Source of the DNA: Pseudomonadota bacterium
GTDB taxonomy: Bacteria; Pseudomonadota; Gammaproteobacteria; Burkholderiales; JAKAFK01
Direction: 5' to 3'
Length of the DNA: 33,817 nt
NCBI GenBank assembly: GCA_021817985.1
Contig: JAKAFK010000044.1
Coordinates: 1 to 33,817, forward strand
Below the pieces are notes generated by a model. That model saw only the letters and a list, made by a program, of their open reading frames with translations, had not been told where the DNA came from and did no database searches. The first letter of the stretch is position 1. Each line of letters begins with the position of its first letter. Both the position numbers and the translations under genes were made by a program. Of this stretch, positions 8,344-16,154 are shown in pieces.

Positions 8344-9519
8344 ATGACCCGACTGCGAATTCTCCCTCTCTTGCTCTTCACCGCATCGATCGCCGCCCCC
8401 GCCCTTGGAGATCCCGTCGTGCCGGCGCCGGGCGCGGCTCCCACGGCCGCTTACATGCAGTCCCAGATCCGCGCAGCACAGGTGGCCCTCGCACGAGCCA
8501 ACGAGCGCCTGGCCGCTACAAAGACCGCCACGGAAAAGCGCCTTCACGCTTCCGCAGATCCGGCCGCCCCCAGACTTGCGTCCGTCTCGCAAACACCCCC
8601 CTGCCCTCTCGTCGCGCAGGCAAGACCCTCCCATCGGTACAGGCCCGCCTCCGCGGCTGCCCGCGTCAATGCGCTTGCGCGCGAGCTGGCGCAGGCCAAG
8701 AGCCAGTTGGCGCTCTTCCAGCACACCCACGACGCCGTGCAGGATGCGACGGATGCCACCTACATCGGCGCCAAGAGCCTCTTCGCCTATTCCCCCGACA
8801 TGGTTTACCACATCAACACCGCGATCGGGCACGAAACCAACATCGAACTCGAACCGGGCGAAGTCATCACAGGCAGCAGCAAACTCCCGCTCACCGGAGA
8901 CAGCACGCGCTGGACCGCCGACACCACCACCGCGGGTTCGCCCCCCAACCAGGTGACGATCGTCGTGGTCAAGCCTCTCTGGCCCGGCATCAATACCAAC
9001 ATGCTCATCACGACCAACAAGCACATCTACAACATCACCGTGAGCTCGGGCGACAGCGTGGACTCCCCCTATATGCCCGTCGTCGGATGGACTTATCCCT
9101 TCGACGAGCAAAAGGCTCAAATGAAGCTCGCCGCCGAAAAGACGCGCGAGACCGCCAGCCGCGAACGCATCGCCGTCGATCCTGCCCACCTCGCCTTCGC
9201 CTACGCCATCCACGGCGATGATTATCCATGGAAGCCGCTGCGCGTCTTCGACGACGGGACCAAGACCTACATCGAAATGTCTCCCCTCATGAAAAGCTAC
9301 GACGCCCCCGCGCTGTTCGTGATGAGCAGCGACAATACCCCCTTCCTCGTCAACTACCGCGTCAAGGGCAACTACTACATCGTCGACCGCTTGTTCCGAA
9401 AGGCCCAGCTTCGCATCGGCAAAGAAAGCGTGGACATCGTCAACAAGGATGCCCCGCATACGGCCCATAGCACCGCCCCCTGGTCCACCCATCATTCCCC
9501 CTTCTTCACGAACAGCTGA
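8344..9519 (+). CDS. trbG: TrbG/VirB9-type T4SS outer-membrane core protein
   Basis: A 391-residue periplasmic/outer-membrane protein. I chose the ATG at 8344 because GAAGGAAA precedes it and the signal peptide MTRLRILPLLLFTASIAAPA starts there; an in-frame ATG at 8308 would add 12 residues. After a helical, Ala/Gln-rich stretch (about 35-130) the VirB9 N-lobe is visible (SPDMVYHINTAIGHETNIEL near 150-169, the nine-residue GHETNIELE being typical). The C-terminal domain has LRVFDDGTKTYIEMSPLM (299-316), NTPFLVNYRVKGNYYIVD and the end IVNK, all diagnostic. The helical insertion at the N-terminus makes it longer than the usual 300 residues. It has a paralogous C-terminal domain in the lipoprotein encoded at 11497. 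Confidence 0.93.
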   Translation: MTRLRILPLLLFTASIAAPALGDPVVPAPGAAPTAAYMQSQIRAAQVALARANERLAATKTATEKRLHASADPAAPRLASVSQTPPCPLVAQARPSHRYRPASAAARVNALARELAQAKSQLALFQHTHDAVQDATDATYIGAKSLFAYSPDMVYHINTAIGHETNIELEPGEVITGSSKLPLTGDSTRWTADTTTAGSPPNQVTIVVVKPLWPGINTNMLITTNKHIYNITVSSGDSVDSPYMPVVGWTYPFDEQKAQMKLAAEKTRETASRERIAVDPAHLAFAYAIHGDDYPWKPLRVFDDGTKTYIEMSPLMKSYDAPALFVMSSDNTPFLVNYRVKGNYYIVDRLFRKAQLRIGKESVDIVNKDAPHTAHSTAPWSTHHSPFFTNS

Positions 9520-9533
9520 CCCTGGAGCCCACC

Positions 9534-10859
9534 ATGCTCGATCAGAGAATCGAACCGACGATCCAGGACGACACGCCAGGTGAGGCGCCCCCCGGGCAGG
9601 ATGAGGAGTTCTACATTCCTCCCCATGACGTCAAGTCGCTCACCGACCCGCCGCCACTGCCGCGCGTCAAACGCTTCAACCGCCGCACGGCCGCGATCCT
9701 TCTGGTTGTTTTCGGGTTTGTGGCCATCCTGTCGCTGTCCAAGGCGTTTCGCCCCCGTACGATCAAGACGCCACCCCCAGACAACGCCCAGATCAGCGCG
9801 GCGCGGAATCCGTCACCCGACGACATGGTTGCGCATCTTCCCGGGAGCTACGCACAGGTGCCGAAGCTAGGCCGCCCGCTTCCCGGCGATATCGGCGTCA
9901 TCGCCCGCGACGCCGCCTCGAGAACCGCAGCCACGGGCGGAACGGAAGGCGTGCCAGGCGAATTTGCGCAGACCCCGCGGGCCGCCGCACCGCTGACACC
10001 ACTCCAGCAATACGAGCAGCAACAACAGATCGATGCGCTGAAACAACAGCAAGCGGCGCTGGAAAGCCACGTGAGTTTTAGCGGCGGCAGCGGCAATGCC
10101 GACAGCCCGGACATTGCCAGCCTGCTTCCCGGCGGGAATCATACGGGCGCCATGCCCGTCGCCGCCAACGGCCAGCAGGATGGGGGTTCGTCCTTTGATC
10201 GCGCCAATCAACAGGCCGGTAAGGACCGCTTTCTGAATCAGCGGAGAACCGGGAAATTCAAGCTCCACCATGGCGTCTACTACCCGACATCTCCCTTCAC
10301 CCTGCAGGCCGGCACGATCATTCCTGGGGTTCTTGAAACCGGGATCAACAGCGACTTGCCCGGCCAGATCAAGGGCCGGATCACCGAGAACGTCTACGAC
10401 ACCGTAACGGGCACCCATCTGCTGTTGCCCCAGGGCACGGTCCTGCTTGGCACCTACGACAGCCATGTCACCTACGGTCAAAGCCGCGTCCTCGTCGTCT
10501 GGACACGGATTTGCCGCCCCGACGGCAGCTGCATCGACACCGAGGGGATGCCCGGCACCGACCTGTCCGGCTATGCCGGCCTCACCGGCAAGCTCGACCG
10601 GCACTACCTGCAGCTCTTGGGTGGCGTCGTCGTCGCCTCGATCCTGGGCGCCGGCACCCAGATGGCGACGGGGGCCAACACGACCACCCCCAACTTCGGA
10701 CAGCTTGCGGCCCAGGGCGCTGCGATCACCATCAACAACGCGGGCCAGCAGATCACGCGCAAGGAGCTTAACGTGCAGCCCACCATCATCGTGCATCCGG
10801 GCGAACGTTTCACGGTCTTCACGACCAAGGATATGGTCATTCCGCCGTATCGAGGATAG
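9534..10859 (+). CDS. trbI: TrbI/VirB10-type T4SS core protein
   Basis: A 441-residue VirB10 homologue that spans the envelope. A cytoplasmic N-terminus is followed by one membrane segment (AAILLVVFGFVAILSLSKAF, about 53-72), a Pro- and Gln-rich linker with a coiled stretch (QQYEQQQQIDALKQQQAALE-like, about 160-180) and the C-terminal barrel domain from about residue 255. The barrel carries LQAGTIIPGVLETGINSDLP, GTHLLLPQGTVLLGTYDS and the final HPGERFTVFTTKDMVIPPY. These are signature stretches of TrbI/VirB10. It begins 14 bp after trbG with GGAG before the ATG. Confidence 0.95.
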   Translation: MLDQRIEPTIQDDTPGEAPPGQDEEFYIPPHDVKSLTDPPPLPRVKRFNRRTAAILLVVFGFVAILSLSKAFRPRTIKTPPPDNAQISAARNPSPDDMVAHLPGSYAQVPKLGRPLPGDIGVIARDAASRTAATGGTEGVPGEFAQTPRAAAPLTPLQQYEQQQQIDALKQQQAALESHVSFSGGSGNADSPDIASLLPGGNHTGAMPVAANGQQDGGSSFDRANQQAGKDRFLNQRRTGKFKLHHGVYYPTSPFTLQAGTIIPGVLETGINSDLPGQIKGRITENVYDTVTGTHLLLPQGTVLLGTYDSHVTYGQSRVLVVWTRICRPDGSCIDTEGMPGTDLSGYAGLTGKLDRHYLQLLGGVVVASILGAGTQMATGANTTTPNFGQLAAQGAAITINNAGQQITRKELNVQPTIIVHPGERFTVFTTKDMVIPPYRG

Positions 10860-11013
10860 CTGGGGCGGTTCCTATCGAAACCATTACGACACATGAGCGA
10901 TTGCCAGCGATCCGGCATGGTGGGCCTCGTGATGCCGATACCCCAGCGCTACGCGCCGAGCCGTGACCCATGCCGCACTGCACCGCGTTTCACCATACTC
11001 AGGAGATCCGATA

Positions 11014-11274
11014 ATGCCAAAACAAGCCACCTCCCGTTTTCCCGCAATTGCAGTCGACGACGAGGTGATCAAGCTGAAGGTCGACATCACCCGCGAACTG
11101 CAACAGGAAATCGAGCGCTACACCGCCTACTTCACCGAGCAAACCGGCAAGAAACCGCGCTCCCAGGAAGCCGTCATCGCCGGCCTCCTCGGCGATTGCC
11201 TTGACCGCGACAGCGCGTTTCAGAAGTGGAAGAAGCAGCGCGGCGACAAGGCCCAGCCCAAGGCCCCGTCATGA
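11014..11274 (+). CDS. DUF2274-like protein of the trb operon
   Basis: An 86-residue soluble protein from an ATG at 11014, with CAGGAGATC upstream. VIKLKVDITRELQQEIERYT, then a stretch ending ALxGL-like and the final DRDSAFQKWKKQR resemble DUF2274 proteins. These often follow trbI in integrated conjugative elements; their function is unknown. The fold resembles a small ribbon-helix-helix-type or helical protein with a basic C-terminus. About 150 bp without a gene separate it from trbI. Its stop overlaps the start of the next gene (ATGA). Confidence 0.7.
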   Translation: MPKQATSRFPAIAVDDEVIKLKVDITRELQQEIERYTAYFTEQTGKKPRSQEAVIAGLLGDCLDRDSAFQKWKKQRGDKAQPKAPS

Positions 11275-11483
11275 CGGCTGTCATCGAGCGGCTTCGCGCC
11301 TCTCCGAAAACGGTCCAGGTGGCGCTCGTCCTCGGCGCCGCATGGGTGCCCTACTTCTGCCTGCCGATGCATCCGATCCTCGGCATCATCGCGTTCGGCG
11401 GATTCACCACGGCCTTCCTCGCCGCACAACCCTTGCGCCGCCGAAACCCCGCCCCATCCGCAGCCGATGGGGAATCGGAATAA
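11271..11483 (+). CDS. Small two-helix membrane protein
   Basis: A 70-residue protein whose ATG overlaps the preceding stop in an ATGA, which suggests translational coupling. The sequence has two hydrophobic segments, about residues 15-32 (VQVALVLGAAWVPYFCLP) and 35-51 (PILGIIAFGGFTTAFLA), followed by a basic and then acidic tail. I do not recognise a family. Its place between two T4SS-associated genes suggests an inner-membrane accessory protein. Confidence 0.6.
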   Translation: MTAVIERLRASPKTVQVALVLGAAWVPYFCLPMHPILGIIAFGGFTTAFLAAQPLRRRNPAPSAADGESE

Positions 11484-11496
11484 GGAGAGTTTTCGC

Positions 11497-12357
11497 ATGC
11501 GCAATTTCCGCCTCCTTCCGCTCACGTTCCTGCTCCTCGCATCCTGCGCCGCACAGCGGCCGCAGCCCCAAAAGTTGTCGGCCGTCCTCGCGCATTACCA
11601 CTTCAGCTATCGCATGACGGATCGCCGTGCGGTGTCCCTTATCCAGGTCTTCGACGATGGCACCCGTACCTATCTCCAATTCAAGGAGCCCTATGCGGCG
11701 CCCGTCATCACGGCGGACAACACCAACACCCCACTGCCGTACTCGCGGCAAGGCCTCTTCGCAATCGTCGATGGCGTTTATTCCTCCTTGACGGTTACGA
11801 CCGTTGGCCACCGCACTGTTGTGCACAACGACAGCCGGGGGGCTCTGACCCCCCTGCCCGCTCCGGTCGCCGCGGTCATCCATCGTCCGCGCGTTGAATC
11901 GTTGCCGCCGGCACTGGTTCCCTCGCCCACTCCTCCGGCCTCCCATCCGGCGACGCCGTTTCTTGCATCCCTGTGGGCTGCGCCTGGCGGCCGCAGCAGC
12001 GTCGGGTTCGATGTCCCGTTCGCCCGAAGGGCCCTCAGGCTTGGCCCCGAAGGGGATGCCGTGCTTAACAAGGCCGCGCCGATCGCGGCCGCTGCCCAAC
12101 ACATCACGCTTTATGGGCGCGCGACGTCCGGCAATGCGGAGAGCCTGTGTGCAACCGACCGGCGCGCGCTGCAGCGCGCCTGGCTTGTCATGGCGGACCT
12201 CGTCAGGCACGGCGCGGATCCGGGCAAATTCCGAGTGTTCTATTCGGGCAAGAAGGGTGTCGATCTGGTCGAGGTCAGGATCGACAAGGGCGCCACCTCT
12301 ACAGCCAGCTTATCAGGCGCGAGCGCTCTCGAGACGGCGCGCACGGCAAAGGAGTGA
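11497..12357 (+). CDS. Lipoprotein with VirB9-like domain fused to OmpA-like region
   Basis: A 286-residue predicted lipoprotein: MRNFRLLPLTFLLLASC has a lipobox LASC (Cys17); AAGGAG precedes the ATG. Residues about 46-112 align with the C-terminal domain of the neighbouring TrbG: VFDDGTRTYLQF versus VFDDGTKTYIEM. The APV...NTPLPYS...LFAIVD and VVHND pattern then matches TrbG APA...NTPFLVN...YYIVD and DIVNK. A Pro-rich linker follows (about 118-155). Residues about 165-255 resemble OmpA/Pal-type peptidoglycan-binding domains, with ITLYGRATSGN, then TDRRALQRAWLVMADLVRHG and a YSGKKG end. The Asp normally found in the GxTD motif is not visible there, so peptidoglycan binding is uncertain. It could take the place of VirB7/TrbH as the lipoprotein partner of the outer core, anchoring it to the cell wall. 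Confidence 0.75.
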   Translation: MRNFRLLPLTFLLLASCAAQRPQPQKLSAVLAHYHFSYRMTDRRAVSLIQVFDDGTRTYLQFKEPYAAPVITADNTNTPLPYSRQGLFAIVDGVYSSLTVTTVGHRTVVHNDSRGALTPLPAPVAAVIHRPRVESLPPALVPSPTPPASHPATPFLASLWAAPGGRSSVGFDVPFARRALRLGPEGDAVLNKAAPIAAAAQHITLYGRATSGNAESLCATDRRALQRAWLVMADLVRHGADPGKFRVFYSGKKGVDLVEVRIDKGATSTASLSGASALETARTAKE

Positions 12358-12363
12358 GAACCC

Positions 12364-12627
12364 ATGGCCTTGTCGTGCAACCCCAGCAAGCCCGCCGCGA
12401 CTCGTCTGGCTTCGCGGAAGACGGACTCATTGCAAGACAAACGACTGGCTTGTGACATCGCTGCGGGGCGAGGGGCCGCCGCCGGCCCGAGAGGGCGGCG
12501 GGGTTTCGGGCCCGTCCACGGCGGCGATGCCGTCCCGGCCGCAGGCCGCCCGCAGGGCCGCGCCGCCGACCGGCGCGGGGACATGGCCGTCCGGGCACTG
12601 ACCGTGGATGCGCTCCATCGGTTGTAA
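12364..12627 (+). CDS. Doubtful small basic open frame
   Basis: An 87-residue frame whose ATG follows AAGGAGTGAG, a good ribosome binding site that overlaps the preceding stop. The sequence is Arg/Gly/Ala-rich with no hydrophobic core and no family resemblance; the DNA is very GC-rich with several inverted repeats. It may be an unconstrained frame through structured DNA rather than a gene. Confidence 0.3.
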   Translation: MALSCNPSKPAATRLASRKTDSLQDKRLACDIAAGRGAAAGPRGRRGFGPVHGGDAVPAAGRPQGRAADRRGDMAVRALTVDALHRL

Positions 12628-12698
12628 GCGTGTCAAGGAGATTGATTTCTCCCTGATGACCCTGCGCGTTACCGCGTTCTGACAAGGAGACTCTTTCC

Positions 12699-13169
12699 AT
12701 GAAGTGCAAAATGCTCAAGGTTGTGCTTCCAGGGTTTCTCGCAATTGCAGCCCATGCGGCCTTTGCCGCGTCTCAAAACGAGTGTGCCATCTGGCTATGT
12801 CTTCCCGATGGCTTCCCCAGCGGCTGTGGGGCGGCCCATTCGGCGATGATCAATCGGATCAGGCACCGCAAGTCACCGCTGCCCGACTTCGGTTCCTGCA
12901 GCGCCAACCCCAGGGCCGTGGGGGGCGCACGGCTCTCTTACCAGCAAGGCTACGCGGCGTACATCCCGCCGCATGAGGAATGTTCGTACGACTGGTTCGG
13001 CACCCCGACCAGTTGCAGCCGTGTTCCCGCGCAGTATGTGGACGGTCAGTGGTGCACCTTCGATGACGGCGGGAGTGGGACGCCAGCCGGCTGCACGGGC
13101 ACGGCCAGCTTCATCAAGGTGTTCACGGGCGGCCGTCAGGCCGGGAAGACGTATTACTGGGGCATGTGA
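12699..13169 (+). CDS. Exported Cys-rich conjugation-associated protein
   Basis: A 156-residue protein with AAGGAGAC before the ATG and a signal peptide (MKCKMLKVVLPGFLAIAAHA, cleavage near FAAS). The mature protein starts ASQNECAIWLCLPDGFPSGC, then GAAHSAMINRIRHRKSPLPD. It holds eight cysteines, enough for four disulfides. I recall this kind of sequence from conjugative elements, where it is sometimes annotated TraL; I cannot verify the name and leave the symbol empty. It closes the transfer operon. A periplasmic or outer-surface role is likely. Confidence 0.65.
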   Translation: MKCKMLKVVLPGFLAIAAHAAFAASQNECAIWLCLPDGFPSGCGAAHSAMINRIRHRKSPLPDFGSCSANPRAVGGARLSYQQGYAAYIPPHEECSYDWFGTPTSCSRVPAQYVDGQWCTFDDGGSGTPAGCTGTASFIKVFTGGRQAGKTYYWGM

Positions 13170-13690
13170 GGGACAAGGGTTTTCTGAGGATGGGTGTCAG
13201 TTCCCCCTCGGTGCGGTCGGGAGGGTTGCCGGAGGTTCTGGGTATCCGGGCGGGCTGTCGCGCTTCGCGTCGAGTCGCCGGGAGGGCGGCAGAAGATTCA
13301 GTCGGTGCGTAGCGCCAGGGCAGCGCACGGGGAAGTGGCCCGACCCCGAGAGGATTGTATGTGAGCGGAAGGCGTGGCGCCGGGGAGGTTCCCTCCACTG
13401 CGTCGGCGAAAATCTTTGACGGTGTTAGTTCGCGGGGGCTGCGCCCCCCTGTCCTACGGGCCTGCGGCCCTCGGCGAACTCGACCCCCGGGGGGAGGGCG
13501 TGCCCTCCCCCCGCCTACGGCGGCTCCCCTCACCCCGCGCCTTCGGCGCAGGTTGGGCAAGGAAGGGGGGCAGGAAACGTGCGCGGTCAGGGGTTTCGAG
13601 GGTCGAGTATGTCAAGGAAAAGGACTAGACAAGGAGGGATAATCGGCTATAACGGAATCATGGGGGGCGGAAGAAAGGATACGAATAAAC
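13170..13690. repeat. Non-coding stretch with GC-rich triloop hairpins
   Basis: No convincing gene lies in these 520 bp. Between about 13432 and 13555 short perfect inverted repeats with loops of three or four bases follow one another: GGGGGC-TGC-GCCCCC, GGGCC-TGC-GGCCC, an arm GGGGGGAGGG with its complement, CGCC-TAC-GGCG and GCGCC-TTC-GGCGC. A similar cluster is at 19115-19345. They may act as transcription barriers between modules or be remnants of small mobile palindromes. Confidence 0.55.
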
Positions 13691-13691
13691 A

Positions 13692-14171
13692 ATGGTCAAC
13701 ATCAGCCCAGGGAGCGCAAAGGTGGCCGAAAATCTGCTGGGCCAAATCGAGGAAGCGATTCCCGTTCTCGGCCCGTTCGTTTCCCCGTGCCAGCTGAAAC
13801 TGATGACGAACGCCGCCCATGGAGACGGCGAGGAAGGCGAGGCCATGATGAGGCTAATAGTGGACATGGCCAATCGGATCAAGGGTGCGGGGAGGACCGA
13901 CCGTCAGGGCGTGGAAAACGAAGAGGCGATCGTGACCCTGCATTACTTCCTCGGTCGGGCGGACTGGTACATCATCGAGAAGGGCAAGGATGGCCGTGCA
14001 GAACCCGCCTACGGTTTTGCGGTGCTCAACGGCGACATCGGCATGGCCGAGTGCGGTTACATCAGCATCGAGGATCTCACCCGCAAGGGCGCCGTGCTGG
14101 ACCTGCATTTCACCCCGTGCACACTGCGCGAGGTGCGCGCGAAACATGAACTGCTCCGCGCCGGCTACTAG
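13692..14171 (+). CDS. DUF2958-like plasmid/ICE protein
   Basis: A 159-residue soluble protein. The core at about residues 80-147 (LHYFLGRADWYIIEKGKDG, YGFAVLNGDIGMAECGYISI, then EDL and LDLHFTPCTLREV) resembles DUF2958: Phe near a W-Y-x-x-E motif, an E-x-GY-x-S-x-E-L pattern and a D-x-x-F ending. The N-terminal 75 residues are longer than usual for the family. These proteins are common in plasmids and integrative elements; their function is unknown. The ribosome binding site is weak (GAAAGGATACG). Alternative: a new family sharing only the core. Confidence 0.6.
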   Translation: MVNISPGSAKVAENLLGQIEEAIPVLGPFVSPCQLKLMTNAAHGDGEEGEAMMRLIVDMANRIKGAGRTDRQGVENEEAIVTLHYFLGRADWYIIEKGKDGRAEPAYGFAVLNGDIGMAECGYISIEDLTRKGAVLDLHFTPCTLREVRAKHELLRAGY

Positions 14172-14564
14172 CCCAGCCCCCCCACCCCGTGGAGTACAGG
14201 GCACGGAGCCCAGGCACCGTAGTCGTTCGGTGAGGGCGGATTCCGGGAGTGGAGGTGATGTCATGTTCCCGTCCGACGGCACGCCCGGGTGCGAAGACGG
14301 AACGCCTGCGGCGTGGCGTGCCTGGCGCGTGTCCTCGAGGGCGGCGCGGCCGCCTGCGGGGGCTGCCGCCTACCGGCGGGGCCAGGAGGGCCAAAGCACG
14401 AAGGACATCCGCCATCTGGGATCTGGGGCAAGGGCCCGGGCGGGAGGTATGCTCTGGCTACGATACGTTGAAATCCGTAGGTCTGTCGGTTGACCCGTTT
14501 TCTACCGCCGCCGACGCTGCGCGCTCGGCGTATTCGATACTCACGTAAGAAAGGAATCCACCCG
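14172..14564. other. Intergenic stretch, GC-rich, no gene seen
   Basis: About 390 bp between the DUF2958-like gene and the glycine-zipper gene. The DNA is very GC-rich and holds short inverted repeats such as CGCC-TGC-GGCG. Open frames on both strands look like noise. A promoter for the next gene is expected here but I cannot point to a clear one. Confidence 0.4.
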
Positions 14565-15041
14565 ATGAAGCGCTCTGCCCTACTCTCCGTCATTTTGGCG
14601 GCGGTCGCCACGAGCCCGGCGCGCGCCGCAGACTTCGAGACGACCGCGCGCGTGCTCAGCGCCACGCCGCGCATGGAAACGTACAGCGTGCCGCACCAGG
14701 AGTGCACGACCGTGGCCCCGACCGCTTCGAATAATCGCAGCGTCGCCGGCTCCATCATCGGCGGCATTGCCGGCGCCCTGCTCGGGGCGCAGGTGGGCCA
14801 GGGGAACGGCCGCGTGGCCGCCGCCGCGGTGGGCGCGGGGACCGGGGCGATCGTCGGGGACCGCATGCAGAACGGAAACGGGCAACCGGGCCAATCCTGC
14901 ACGACGGTTTACCAGCAGGAACAACGCCCGAGCGGGTACATGGTGACGTACCAGTACCATGGCCAGACCGTTACGGACTGGCTGCCGAACGATCCGGGCG
15001 CGTTTGTCCACGTGCGCGTCCACCTTCAAGCCGTCGACTGA
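14565..15041 (+). CDS. Glycine-zipper envelope protein, 17-kDa surface antigen type
   Basis: A 158-residue exported protein with a signal peptide (MKRSALLSVILAAVATSPAR, cleavage near RAAD). The centre has a glycine zipper: SIIGGIAGALLGAQVGQGNG followed by VAAAAVGAGTGAIVGDRM. This is the double hydrophobic glycine-zipper of the Rickettsia 17-kDa antigen/SlyB-like group, inserted in the outer membrane or periplasm. The C-terminal half has SCTTVYQQEQRPSGYMVTYQ and a short beta-like end (TDWLPNDPGAFVHVRVHL). There is no lipobox Cys at the end of the signal peptide, unlike SlyB. AAAGGAATC precedes the ATG. It lies on its own between transfer genes and plasmid control genes. Confidence 0.8.
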   Translation: MKRSALLSVILAAVATSPARAADFETTARVLSATPRMETYSVPHQECTTVAPTASNNRSVAGSIIGGIAGALLGAQVGQGNGRVAAAAVGAGTGAIVGDRMQNGNGQPGQSCTTVYQQEQRPSGYMVTYQYHGQTVTDWLPNDPGAFVHVRVHLQAVD

Positions 15042-15153
15042 GGAGGACGGGCCGCGCTATCTGGACACGCGCGAAGGCATGGGGCGGAGCCGCTGCGTTT
15101 CAGGGTGTGCGCCGGGTGGGTCCGCCGCCGTCACCTTTCCGCGGAGGGGCGTG

Positions 15154-15561
15154 ATGCGAAAGAAGAGGCGAATGAGCGCCAGCGAGTTCGAGGCGGTGCG
15201 GCCGCTCCTGAATATCTCCCAGGAGCGTGTCGAGGCGGCCCGGCTTGCGCTGGTGGACGACCGGACGTTCCAGACTGTGGGCGAGCGATACGGGTGGAGC
15301 CGGCAAGCGGTCTGGGATGCCGTGGGTGTGGTATGGAAGCAGTTTGGGCGGTACAAACGGGCGCTGGCTGCGATGGAGGGCGGCGTGGCCCTGCCGCCCG
15401 GGTGGGAAAGTGCCACCATCGCGGCGCCCACGGCGATGATTGCCCGTTTCCGGCTGGAAGCGGCCGAGGCGGCTGCGGCCGCCGGATGGGTGGCGTCGAA
15501 CGGGGGTCGGGCCGGTGAAAGGGGTGCCGAGGCATCGATGCGCCGAAACGCGGGAGATTGA
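15154..15561 (+). CDS. TrfB/KorA-like transcriptional repressor (first copy)
   Basis: A 135-residue protein with GGAGG before the start. RMSASEFEAVRPLLNISQER, VEAARLALVDDRTFQTVGER and YGWSRQAVWDAVGVVWKQF form the TrfB/KorA-type helix-turn-helix: a short conserved first helix, the phrase AR-x-x-LVD, and SRQAV in the recognition helix. KorA proteins repress replication, partition and transfer promoters of IncP-type plasmids. The protein continues with an Ala-rich C-terminus. GTG at 15151 just before the chosen ATG is an alternative start. It is followed by a second paralogue; the -35 box of that gene's promoter overlaps the end of this one. Confidence 0.75.
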   Translation: MRKKRRMSASEFEAVRPLLNISQERVEAARLALVDDRTFQTVGERYGWSRQAVWDAVGVVWKQFGRYKRALAAMEGGVALPPGWESATIAAPTAMIARFRLEAAEAAAAAGWVASNGGRAGERGAEASMRRNAGD

Positions 15562-15592
15562 CAATAGACTACCGCATTCCTATAGTCATAGG
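15558..15592 (+). promoter_or_regulatory. Strong sigma-70 promoter with palindromic -10, shared operator
   Basis: TTGACA (15558-15563), 17-bp spacer, TATAGT (15581-15586): a near-consensus promoter for the second korA-like gene. CCTAT-AGTC-ATAGG forms an inverted repeat over the -10. The 20 bases from the -35 box (15558-15577) match the promoter before the DUF932 gene at 19476-19495 in 18 of 20 positions, which marks a common operator. Confidence 0.7.
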
Positions 15593-15625
15593 GCCAGACC
15601 TGGAAAACGTACCGAAGACTCCCCT

Positions 15626-15961
15626 ATGCCCAAAGCCACCCTACTCGCCGGATCGATGACGGCAGAACAGTTTGACGCCATCGCAGCACGTTTCGCCCAA
15701 ATGTCGGCGCGTGGGAAAGCGCTCGCCCGTCGTGTGCTGGTCGACGGTCTGTCGATCGCCGATGCGGCCCGGGAGTTTGGGTTGAGTCGGGAGCGGGGCA
15801 CGCAGTGTGTCAGGAAGTTCGATAACGCCCTCTACCCCGCCGATTGGGTGAGCGCCGTCGTACGCCTTCCGCCGGCGCTCATGCTGGCGGTGCAGGAGAT
15901 GGAAAAGGAGGCACTGGCGAAATGGCGCGCCGAACGGGCAGCCGTCCTGGAAAAGCGATAG
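15626..15961 (+). CDS. TrfB/KorA-like transcriptional repressor (second copy)
   Basis: A 111-residue protein. MTAEQFDAIAARFAQMSARG, KALARRVLVDGLSIADAARE and FGLSRERGTQCVRKF are a TrfB/KorA-type helix-turn-helix. The order (MT/SAxxF, ARxxLVDG, FGLSR) parallels the protein encoded just before, so the two are diverged tandem paralogues. Start ATG at 15626 lies about 40 bp after a strong promoter with a palindromic -10, which suggests autoregulation. There is no clear ribosome binding site (GAAGAC only). In IncP plasmids korA stands beside incC/parA; here too parA follows. Confidence 0.8.
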   Translation: MPKATLLAGSMTAEQFDAIAARFAQMSARGKALARRVLVDGLSIADAAREFGLSRERGTQCVRKFDNALYPADWVSAVVRLPPALMLAVQEMEKEALAKWRAERAAVLEKR

Positions 15962-16053
15962 GCGGTACCATACAAGCGCCATGCGGGTACGGTAGCAGCA
16001 TCGCATAGGAACCAGACCAGTACCACACCAGTACGGCACGCAGACAGTACCGG
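15962..16053. repeat. RTAY repeats in 11-bp phase, upstream block
   Basis: GTAC or GTAT tetranucleotides begin at 15965, 15987, 16020, 16031 and 16053; all intervals are multiples of 11 bp. AGTACCACACCAGTAC (16019-16034) is the exact reverse complement of 16155-16170 in the downstream block. Probably binding sites of a partition or KorA-type protein. Confidence 0.6.
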
Positions 16054-16154
16054 TATGGTAGTGTGGCGCGGTTGCGCGTCGCAGGGGGTTGCGGCGGTTG
16101 ATCTCCGGGGTGGGTCGGTGGCATGGTTCGCGGGTTTTCTATCACCGCAAAATG

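Noticed and set aside
7450-9495. Minus-strand open frame of 681 codons opposite trbL-trbF-trbG
   Set aside because: Same reason: a mirror of three intact trb genes with no domain of its own.
13432-13555. CRISPR array
   Set aside because: The repeats are hairpins of differing sequence without constant direct repeats or regular spacers, and no cas gene is present.
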